From assembly GCA_949358305.1 (NCBI GenBank), contig OX442323.1, positions 5,890,001 to 5,954,000 of the forward strand: a DNA stretch of 64,000 nucleotides, given 5' to 3'. The DNA comes from Strigamia acuminata (lineage: Eukaryota; Arthropoda; Chilopoda; Geophilomorpha; Linotaeniidae). Below, piece by piece: positions 52,074-60,247 of the stretch. The stretch's first letter is position 1. Each line of letters starts with the position of its first letter. The position numbers were made by a program, and so were the translations under genes. The notes below the pieces were generated by a model. That model had not been told where the DNA came from. It did not search any database and was given only the letters and a program-made list of their open reading frames with translations.

Positions 52074-52108
52074 TTAGGTTAGGTTAGGTTAGGTTAGGTT
52101 AGGTTAGG
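52074..52108 (+). repeat. Interstitial (TTAGG)7 telomere-type repeat
   Basis: Seven exact copies of TTAGG are present, with no other units mixed in. TTAGG is the telomere repeat of most insects and many other arthropods, so this supports the arthropod assignment. Being internal, it could be a scar of double-strand break repair. It lies about 1.4 kb from the rearranged block that begins at 53537. Confidence 0.95.
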
Positions 52109-52951
52109 TAGAAGAAAAAAAAGCGGGGTCGTGTAAAATTTAATTTCTTTTAGTGTAAAAATAAGGAAAAATTGTGTACAAATAAATGAAGTCCTAATTT
52201 TATTAGTTGTTTATGATTTCCAACTTTTAGATCATAATTTTATAAGGGAAGTTGTATTACATAGTAATCAGTTGTTGGGATTGCATTTCCCCCGGTTGGT
52301 AAGTTGATTTACGTCCAGTTTGCCCACTGCCATCTAGTCAAAAGCCACGTCCAGCGCCGACGATACGTGAGAACGAATCTAGTGCAAGTCAGGTTCGTCG
52401 ATTTTACGCTTCTAATTTTGTCTCAAATATTTCTTTTTTACTAGTTTTTTTTTCATTTTTTATTTTTTCAATTTTAATTTGGTTTTTCTCATCCTGTTTA
52501 TTCATCTTTATGGAGCCATTTGGATAAATATTAAACTTCCAGCATTATTCATACACTAAGTGATTCATTTTTTTTTAATTTCTCTATTGATCTTACATCA
52601 TAAAAGAAAAATATTTTTAGATTTTTAAATTTTTAAATTAATTTTTTTTTTGGGTGAGGTCAATTTTTCTTAAATGTGTCCCAAGAGGTATGGGTCAAGA
52701 TGTTAACGCTCTTTTCCGGGAATCGAGCCATTGGCCCCAATATTCATGATGGTAGTGAACTTTCTCTAATTTAAATTTTAAATTTTTTTTTTTTTTTAAT
52801 TTCTTAGATTCCAGTTTCACTATTTTTAAAAAACACAATCACAAACATCGAAGATTTCATAAAAGATTTAGTAATCAACATAGGTAAAAAAAAATATAAT
52901 AAAATAATATTTTTTAAAATAAAAAATTGCGATTTTTCGTCCATTTTTTAG

Positions 52952-53364
52952 ATGACCATCAATCTGCTATCCGTATATCCAGCCAATGCCAGCAGTAAGT
53001 GGATCCAAATTTCTCAATTAAAATTACCAGTACCATAATTAACTAATTAAATTTTTTATTCCGTAATTATAGTCTTAATGCGCGCCAATTCCGGTGGTAA
53101 GTCAAAATTACGCAAATTATTTCACTCCAACCCTTCAAACCCATTATCTTCACCTCTACTGGACCCTCTTGACCTTCTCTTTGACCCCTTTTATTTATAT
53201 ACATATGTATAGGTTCATTCTCTTTTGCTGACATAGTGCGCACGGGAGATTTAGTCCAAATGGCCCAATGCGAACCTCAATTGACGCCGGTAGTATTGGA
53301 TAAATCGAGCGACCCAGCAAGCTTGAAGCTGGTAAATCAAACTCAGTTTGATCGGAGCGGATGA
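52952..53364 (+). CDS. Unrecognised three-exon mini-gene, 72 aa
   Basis: Exons 52952-52994, 53073-53096 and 53213-53364 join through consensus sites (a/gtaagtgg, attatag/t, g/gtaagtc, tatag/g). They give a 72-residue protein starting MTINLLSVYPANASILMR and ending LKLVNQTQFDRSG before TGA. The middle includes GGSFSFADIVRTGDLVQM and CEPQLTPVVLDKSSDPAS, which reads like real protein. The last exon could alternatively end at a donor after LKL (gtaaat at 53331), making these the first exons of a longer gene broken by the rearrangement immediately downstream. I do not recognise the family. Confidence 0.4.
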
Positions 53365-53536
53365 GTACAAGCTCGCTTCAAAACAAAGCTTTGAATAAAA
53401 ACGCAAGCTTATGTTTGCTCAAACGGGCGAGTTTTTAGCCGCTTTTTCAAGTAAGAGCAAGCTTTTACATTTTACCCGCTCCCATGTGTTTCCACCTTTA
53501 CGATTTGCTAAAATGCAAGATTGGGGGTGCCAGAGC

Positions 53537-53708
53537 CAGAACGACAACTTTAAATCCAGCTCTTATTCTAACACTTGAAAATTTTATACAAGATAGTGTT
53601 TGTAGGGTCTGACGAATGAAAGTTTACGCGATGAAATCTTGTGTCAATTAGCCAACCAAACGTGGAAAATCGACAGCGAAGCAAGCATTGAACGTGGCTG
53701 GTTGCTAA
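53537..53708 (+). pseudogene. Myosin XV fragment 1 (copy of 33505-33676)
   Basis: These 172 bp match the MyTH4-1 region of the myosin gene with a few substitutions. They cover the end of one intron and the exon portion encoding [20 protein letters not shown], stopping inside GWLL. Because intron sequence and the acceptor (tttgtag) are copied, this is a genomic duplication and not a retrocopy. The right edge fuses directly to the U1-like sequence. Confidence 0.9.
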
Positions 53709-53711
53709 GTT

Positions 53712-53837
53712 AATGGCGCAGGAGTTTACGTTGATCCGATAGGACGTACTCCCAGGGTGAGACCGAGACATTGCACTACGTCCCGGTTGACCTTTGTGAT
53801 TGCCCCAAATGTGGGTAACTCGTGCGCGCAATTTTTG
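53712..53837 (+). ncRNA. U1 snRNA-derived sequence, truncated at both ends
   Basis: The order of elements is that of U1. It begins tggcgcagg; the canonical 5' end with ACUUACCU is missing and replaced by taagttaa. Stem-loop I follows with tgatccgat in place of the GAUCACGA loop. Then come cccaggg, the U1A-binding loop cattgcact in stem-loop II, ggttgacc, stem-loop III with ccccaaatgtggg, aactcg, and a complete Sm site aatttttg (53830-53837). The 3' stem-loop IV is absent and replaced by a (ttttg)n-like run. Without the 5' splice-site pairing end it should not work as U1, so it is most likely a pseudogene fragment. Confidence 0.88.
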
Positions 53838-54056
53838 TTTTTGTTTTTGTTTTTGAAATAATTCGCAACACCTTACAAAATTACAAATCTGTAAATATTG
53901 TAAATCATTTTTAATGCATTTGGACGCATAAAAAATAGACTTTTACGTCTAAAAGTTGTTTATTTTTTACGATGGTGTCATTTTACGTCAAGAAAGGTGG
54001 CTTTTCGTGCCTTTTTGCGGCTAAATGTAGCATTTTTGCACATTTTTGCGCTATAC

Positions 54057-54576
54057 CTGATGGACATTTCTTATGTACGGGTCTTCAATTTCAACCGCAA
54101 CGACGAATTTGTCCAAAAAACGTCCAAATACTCTGTCGTAACTGTGATTTGTTGAGTTTTCATCAATAAAAAGCTCTTCGTGATATCTTCCAGCTGTGTA
54201 CAATTGAAATAACCAATAAAATTAAATAAAAATAATAAAATTTATATGTAAAAATTAATAAATTCAACCCTGTTTTTCTTGTTCGATGTGACACTTCAAC
54301 TTCTCGGCTCTTTCCATGTATTCCGTTGCTTTAACTCGAAACTTGGACTGTTTACCCGCATCTTTTATATCTTTGTATTTAAAATATATATTAATAAATT
54401 TGGCACAATCAATTAAAATAGTCACCATACTCACTTTTGATTACCGTGAGAAGTTGATTTAATCCCTCTTGATAGCACACTAGAGCTTCCGTATACTGTG
54501 TATTCGTATCTAATTCAACCGCTCGGGTGAGTAAAGTGGTTGACGATGCTTCTAGTCCAAGCTGCGGCGTTGTCAT
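54057..54576 (-). pseudogene. MITD1 copy, exons 1-3 only
   Basis: Minus-strand exons 1-3 of MITD1 are intact in frame (start ATG 54576, [20 protein letters not shown], last exon ending [12 protein letters not shown] at 54057). They have intact splice sites and a few residue changes (NKRYTE to NTQYTE, DEFVV to DKFVV). The copy stops in the following intron, so the C-terminal PLD-like domain is missing. With its promoter copied, it could still be transcribed as a MIT-only transcript. Confidence 0.85.
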
Positions 54577-55151
54577 CGTCGAAAACAGAAATTTATGTTT
54601 TAACACAACTGTAAGGCGCCATTTTTCGTTGTTTTGCGCGTTGTGTTCACGCAATGCCCACCAGGTGATGACGGAGTAAGAGCGGCAATTTTAAATAAAA
54701 TCAAACTTTTAATAAGATATAAAATTAAGATTATCGCGTGGCTTTTAATTTCGGTATCAAATTCGAGCGAAAGAAATTATTCTTACGTGTGGCGCGTTGT
54801 GAAAACCGATAATAAAATTGTTACGCACCGAAAAATAAATTTTTATTTATTTTGCTCGTATTTTAAAATAAAAGATAAATAACCAATAAAAAAAAAGTTT
54901 AAAAATAACAGAATTTTTCATTCACTTTTAAAAAAAAAATTATTTTATTTCCCAAAAAATAAAAACAAAAAATTAGAAAACACCATTTCTAATTCCCATG
55001 GAAACAAAACTACACACTAACACGCAAATGGTGACCTTGTAAATCAAATAACTTGTCCCGCTAAAAACCTCATTTAGTGATTTTTTAGGGTTAAACTACT
55101 AGTACGTAACACGATTTAACAACTACCTTTAAAATTTAAAATCAACAAAAT

Positions 55152-55257
55152 ATGCACCAGGCCACTCACAATTGCAACGACTTGAAGCAAATTCAAAGTT
55201 TACCGAGAGATGTTGTCAAATGGATCTGCAATCTGGAAATAATTTCCACCCCAGATG
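55152..55257 (+). pseudogene. SPATA4 copy, first exon only
   Basis: The ATG 55152 reads MHQATHNCNDLKQIQSLPRD followed by VVKWICNLEIISTP. It matches the SPATA4 first exon except for substitutions and the loss of about 9 bp near the end (the SSTITNPRW segment). The next SPATA4 exon is absent, so this is a broken fragment. Confidence 0.85.
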
Positions 55258-55324
55258 GTAAAAATTAATGTACACAAACCTCCTTAATTTAATCCAGCAT
55301 AAAAATGGCAGGAAAATTGCAGGG

Positions 55325-55782
55325 AAAACTGAAAACTGAATTTTTGAAAAGAAAAAGTAATGAAAAAATTCAGTTTTCTGCCCATATCTCTGCAACGGTG
55401 CCAGATATGCAAATTCCAACCAGGGGAATCGATTTTTTTGGTCATTTTAGTACAAAAGATTTGAGGATTAGACATTTTTAGACTAAACACATGTTGCTCA
55501 ACAAGTTTACAATTGGAAATTTCTGTCTATCTCTAACGGTTTCCGAGATAATTTTCCAATGACCTTGAAGGAACATCCCAAGGTCAAATTTTGGGTCACC
55601 AAAAGATACAGACTTTTTGTTCACCCTGTATAATAAGTATTAATATTGGAATTATTTGTAAAACATTTTAATTACATTTATAAAAGTGTTTTTATGATTT
55701 ATTCCCAGGTAAGGTATTTTCTCTCTCTAAACATTGTTTAAGTCGGATCATGACAATATATGATGAATTATGTTTGGAAATG
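55325..55782. other. Gap with a possible transposon end
   Basis: No gene is visible. The right part ends tttttgttcaccctgtataa (about 55615-55632). Its reverse, tatacagggtgaac, is the type of terminus carried by many arthropod DNA transposons. A partner terminus was not found at the left side, so only a relic can be proposed. Confidence 0.35.
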
Positions 55783-57042
55783 CTACAATCTATATAGAAG
55801 CTGCAAATTCAAGTTTTTACTTCTAATGTACAATGCAAATGCAGCCAAATCAGACTGGTTAATGTTAATACATTCAAGCAACTTTAACTTATTCAATGTA
55901 TTACGCTTTTCTAAAATTTTCTTGACCACACGTTGGTTAATTGAGGGACAGGAATAAAATGTTAAAGATTTTAGATTTTTAAATGAATTCAATTCTGAAA
56001 TGAACTTTTCAGTAAGTGTTGGACAATCTTCAAAATATAATTCTTCTAAAATCAGGTTTCCGAACAAATTTTGCGAAGCTAAATCGTGTGCATCAGTGTT
56101 CAAAATAGTGCAACTAAACAATTCTAACTTTTTTAAAAATGGGCAATAATAATCAATAAGCTTAATATCAACTAATTTAAAATGATAGAGTCGTAAGCTG
56201 GTGAATCGTTGTGCTCGCGCCAAGACAATATTCACATCCAAAGTAGTCGATGCTACCGATGCATCCACTTTTAGGCTTGATAAATTGGGGAAAATGCTGG
56301 TCACAGTGATGATATCTTCAATATTGTTTGTAATTGCATCCATGCCAAGTGTTTCGATGGAATAAGTGCGCACTTTTCCGTCTAACACGACCTGTTGTTT
56401 CAACAGATCCAAAAAATCATCCCACCAGTTATGTTCAAACACTTTCAAAAGAGGCAGTTGATTCAGAATGTAAAGACACCCATGCCGCGAGACTCCTGTG
56501 ATCTCCAGGTTTAAATAATCCAGTTTCTTGCAATTTCTTAAATGACAGAGCATATTATCCGTAATATTTCTGCAGAAGATTAACTCTAGATGTCGTATTT
56601 GTAGACAATTTTCACCAATTGCAACAATAACTTCTTCAGTGCATTCGCGAAAACCGTTACAAACAAACCATTGAAGTCGTGGCAATTGCTCCAGCAGTTT
56701 AACCATGTATTCGGGTGGAATTTTATAATCATGCGTATCATATGAGAGATCTAAATGTAAAATGTTTCCACCGAATAGTCCTACTCTGTCTAACAGAGAA
56801 GGATACAAGGGCGAATGCAACATATAAGTATGATGAACCGACTTGGTGTCAGGGCGAATGAAAGTGTCTAAAGCTATACGTCGTCGTGGATTGTTACGGC
56901 AAATTGTAACTAGATGCTGATACACGCGGGAATTAAACGTAGAAGGTAGATTCACCAGTTGTGTTTCTAATCTATCAAAATTAGCGAGAACCATTCGAAG
57001 ACACAATTGTTCCAGACTCGATGCTGATTTCCTGCGCGGCAT
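55783..57042 (-). CDS. Intronless leucine-rich-repeat (FBXL-like) protein
   Basis: This is a single uninterrupted frame of 419 codons. Irregular LRRs run through most of it: HLDLSYDTHDYKIPPEY, IRHLELIFCRNITDNML, LDYLNLEITGVS, NLSSLKVDAS, LKKLELFSCTILN, LEELYFEDCPTLTEKF, LKSLTFYSCPSINQRVV. The cysteine-containing type (xxLxLxxCxxIT) is that of F-box/LRR proteins. The N-terminus (MPRRKSASSLEQLCLRMVLA) is not a clear F-box, so an E3 adaptor role is uncertain. The start at 57042 is preferred over an upstream in-frame ATG at 57201 because a TATA box lies between them. Lack of introns among intron-rich neighbours suggests a retrogene or acquired gene. It lies within the rearranged block. Confidence 0.75.
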   Translation of the reverse strand: MPRRKSASSLEQLCLRMVLANFDRLETQLVNLPSTFNSRVYQHLVTICRNNPRRRIALDTFIRPDTKSVHHTYMLHSPLYPSLLDRVGLFGGNILHLDLSYDTHDYKIPPEYMVKLLEQLPRLQWFVCNGFRECTEEVIVAIGENCLQIRHLELIFCRNITDNMLCHLRNCKKLDYLNLEITGVSRHGCLYILNQLPLLKVFEHNWWDDFLDLLKQQVVLDGKVRTYSIETLGMDAITNNIEDIITVTSIFPNLSSLKVDASVASTTLDVNIVLARAQRFTSLRLYHFKLVDIKLIDYYCPFLKKLELFSCTILNTDAHDLASQNLFGNLILEELYFEDCPTLTEKFISELNSFKNLKSLTFYSCPSINQRVVKKILEKRNTLNKLKLLECININQSDLAAFALYIRSKNLNLQLLYRL

Positions 57043-57102
57043 CTTGCGAACTAACACGTCTACCTGTAGGCGATGAATTGAAATCGAAATGAGATGGGGA
57101 CG

Positions 57103-57111
57103 TTTTATATA
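57103..57111 (-). promoter_or_regulatory. TATA box of the LRR gene
   Basis: On the minus strand the sequence reads tatataaaa, about 60 bp upstream of the ATG at 57042. This leaves room for a transcription start near 57078 and a short leader. It is the clearest core promoter element in the window. Confidence 0.55.
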
Positions 57112-58750
57112 CAAGGATAAGAGGTTACGAAAACAAGACGTAAGGAGAACGTGCACCCGACGTTTCTCGTTTCCGACACTATTGAGTAGTGAATTTTTCA
57201 TTTTTTATTTTTTTATTATTTTTTTTTTATTTTTAATATTTTTAAAAATGATCTTTTTATTCTTTTCTCTTCTACATGTTATGGCAGTGATGGCACGGTC
57301 GGGGCCGCGACTGAAGCTTTAATGGATGTCAAATCGTCCGATCCGACTCTAAAAACCGCCATTTTTCTTATGGAAAAGGTTTCGATAAACTCCGATCTTA
57401 GTTTCAGTTTGTAGAGGATTTAATGCTCTATAAACCTGTGTGTATATACATTTTTTATTATATGTTATGTATTCCGGTTTCACCATATGATGAAATTTAT
57501 TAATGTCGAATAAACTGGTTTTCCTTGGTCTAATCGTATGTAACTGGGTTTTCTGAACCGAAAATTCATTTTTTTGGATCGAAAATTCATTTTTCTGGAC
57601 CAAAAGTTCATATTTTTGTCCATAAAATTCATATTTGCCCCAAAAGATTCATATTTATGCTCAAACAAAACAAATCAGTAGAGAACTGACACACCACATC
57701 ATGGAGGGACAAATAATGGAAGAACTGATCAGTGGAGAACACTACACAAAGGAGGGACAACTAAGTAGTCAACATCGTATGTAGATACGCTACGTGATAT
57801 CCCATAGACATGGGCGCATTTACCAACCTCATAATGACGATTAAAACATATAATATAATTACCAAATAAAATTATGGATTATCAAAGCAAAACGTCTCGT
57901 TTTTTATTTCTTTTAACAAACTATTATCCTTCGCCGAAGGCAATTTCTTAGTAAATTACGTGATTGGGATTTCCCGTATAAGTTTGACACGTTAAAGTAA
58001 TTCGACGGGAGAGTTAACGATGCCACTTCCTGTTTGTTTAACCGCATTATCGACTTATATCTGGATTTTGTTGTACAGTTATTTTACAATACTTGGTCGA
58101 GAAAGCAACTGTCAAACTACTAAAAGCTCACGAGAACAAGTTTAACAATTAATGAAAGTGAATTATTGCAACAGTGTAAATAAAATGGAGTCGTGGGTTT
58201 TCTCAAATCATATGACATTTATTTAGTATAACTCCGTTATATAAATAAAATGGCCGACAAAATTGGCCCAATGAAATTCGATTGATGTCCTTGAGCCCCG
58301 AAATAGATAGGTCAGTGTATCTTAATCACATGGGGAAAAGATGTCGTCTTTGTCGGGCTGACTGGTCCTTTTTTCGGGTCTGTAATGGGCGGTATTCGAG
58401 GCTGTGCGGTTGACTTATTCCACATTGTCACAATCTCATGTAAATATCTAAGATATTTGCATAGAGTATTGCTGTTATGCTGTTTGGATTACGCATACTT
58501 TTGTTATCAAGTATGACGTAAATAATTCATCATGTGGGATTAATGACAATTTAGGCGTCACACATAACTCGATGAGTATATGTCGTGAGTCAAATGTCAT
58601 TATGTTGTCATCTGGATTATGATGTTAGCTTCACATAAAACTCAGTTTTATGTGGTTTTAACACTAAATCTTCCATTCTGGTTAAATCTACCGCTAAAAG
58701 TAGAAAGCGCCATCTAACGGCGAATTTAGTCATTATGACGTAACCGTCAT
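57112..58750. other. Intergenic region with a degenerate repeat
   Basis: No protein gene is recognised. Positions 57540-57665 contain about five degenerate copies of a unit of about 22 bp (gaaaattcatttttttgg type). The word cgccatctaacggcg (58708-58722) lies about 30 bp before the duplicated myosin fragment and resembles the promoter-associated AGATGGC motif. The rest is AT-rich with no clear features. Confidence 0.45.
57540..57665 (+). repeat. Degenerate 22-bp tandem repeat
   Basis: Roughly five copies of a unit of the type gaccaaaagttcatattttt vary by substitution. The minus strand reads as a repeating FRSKKMN-type frame, which is an artefact. Confidence 0.7.
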
Positions 58751-59647
58751 AACGGCAACAAAAACTGGAACGAACCGGGCTAGGGCTTGGCGCCTTCCGC
58801 ATTAAACGACCGTTATTTCCAACCCGAAGACTAGAAAGACGTTCCGAACAAAGCGCCGAACAATTTTGACCTCAACGGCGGACATTTGAACGGGCACGGC
58901 AAAGACGCGGAGCGAAACTCATCTCCGATGCCCGACACCAACGGCAGTATCGATTTTCCCGAGTTCGATTTTCCAGAAGCAAACATCGACAACGATAAGT
59001 ACAATCGAAACATCAACAACCGGTTCATCAAATCTTCCAAAAAGGCGCAGTCAAGCAGCTCGTATTCGCACTCCGCAAAAGGATACCTGGAAATCAGGGA
59101 AGGTCCGAAAAGCTCGGCCTTATCCGACACTTCCGAAGTACCTTCGTTGGCATCTCACGTGCGCCAAGTCCGGGTTCCATCTCACACGTCCGACTTGGAC
59201 CAATACCTCGACGATCTCTTCAATCCCGTCCTGGACGAACTGAGCGATGCTCGGTCGTTGGCCGCGTCCATCAAAGGCGGAGACGACAAGCCAAAAGAGA
59301 TTCATTGCAACCTGGACACTTTTATCGACGATTTATTCTATCGAATCGCGGTTGGTTACGGTCTTGACGACCTGAGCAACGTTGACGAACTCTCGGCACG
59401 TCTCAAAGGCGGCGACGAAGGAGTTGGCGGCATGGATTCGCAAGGTGCGACGGCGACGCCGACGCCGACGCCGTTCAATATGATGTTGGGAAGTCTTCAG
59501 TTACCGGTACCGGGTTTGTTGTCCCCGCAGCAAATGTTGGCGCCAGGTTTGGCGGGCGCGTCGCCTCTGGTAGGCGGTCTGCAAATGATGTCGCCGGTTA
59601 ACACGACGTTGCCATTGTATACACTGGGAGGTATAGTTGTTTTGACA
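58751..59647 (+). pseudogene. Myosin XV fragment 2 (copy of 34842-35741)
   Basis: These 897 bp correspond to 900 bp of the large disordered-tail exon of the myosin gene. The copy extends 17 bases past the exon into the intron (gtatagttgttttgaca), so the copying was genomic. Two in-frame stops lie near the left edge (Trp to TAG in GWGLAP, and Glu to TAG in EDEKD), so it cannot encode the full segment. The remaining 273 codons (58886 to 59704) stay open. Indels relative to the parent are +3, -12 and +6, all multiples of three. Confidence 0.9.
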
Positions 59648-60247
59648 ACTAGTGGTTTAATCAAGTGGACAATGAAAAATAATTTTTATGGAATAAAGTG
59701 TCAATAAATGTGAAATCACAACAAGACAGGGTATTATTATATTGACGTTTTTATGGCATTCAGACTTTAAAAAAATTTAAAAAGTGCAGATAATTATATA
59801 AATCTGCAATGATTCGAGCAGTTTAGTAATAAAGTATTTTTTTTATTTAATTTAAGTTGTTGTGAAGAATATTGTGTAATTTAATTCGAATTTTAATTGT
59901 TTTATTCAATTAAACTAATATTTATTCATGATGTAAATATTAACAATTTTTTTACATAATTTTTTATTATTATTTCATACACTATTAACAATTTTTTTAC
60001 ATAACTTTCCATTATTTTTTCTTAGAAAAAAATTTTTGCACCTTATATTTCATTACTTTTTGCTGAAAACCTTTGTGCCAATTCAATTGCTTGTCATTTT
60101 AGAAAATCAAAACCAACTTAAAGTTGATCCAACCTAGGATTTTCAGCAAAAAATAATGGAATATGGGGTTCAAAAAATGTAATTCTATGAAAAAATAATG
60201 AAAAATTAATGTGAAAAAATTGTTATTCTTCACTAGATCAAAAAATC
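59648..60247. other. AT-rich intergenic region before the Gemin5 3' end
   Basis: No gene is visible. It contains the word taacaattttttt and tacataa in two near copies (about 59940-60005), which may be a short tandem duplication. It must include the Gemin5 3'UTR (minus strand). Confidence 0.45.

Larger units (their letters stand above)
51615..52951. other. Repeat-bearing intergenic region with a TTAGG tract
   Basis: This 1.3-kb AT-rich stretch contains a tandem pair at about 51935-52050, the (TTAGG)7 tract at 52074-52108, and poly-T runs. Around 52680-52880 there are two stretches open in one frame with splice-like ends (gatg/gtagtg; cttag before 52808; catag/gtaaaa). These could be upstream exons of the mini-gene at 52952, but the frames do not agree with it. 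Confidence 0.45.
53857..55324 (-). repeat. Inverted duplication of the SPATA4/MITD1 promoter block
   Basis: This 1.47-kb segment is the reverse complement of 10821-12275, with small indels and scattered substitutions. It includes the shared promoter, three exons of MITD1 and the first exon of SPATA4. The left edge falls inside the MITD1 intron after exon 3, and the right edge falls in the SPATA4 intron. It is part of the rearranged block at 53.5-59.6 kb. Confidence 0.93.

Noticed and set aside
54634-54882. 82-codon frame at the duplicated promoter
   Set aside because: It has a mirrored counterpart at 11251-11499 in the parent promoter. Both read promoter DNA antisense to conserved genes and lack coding signature.
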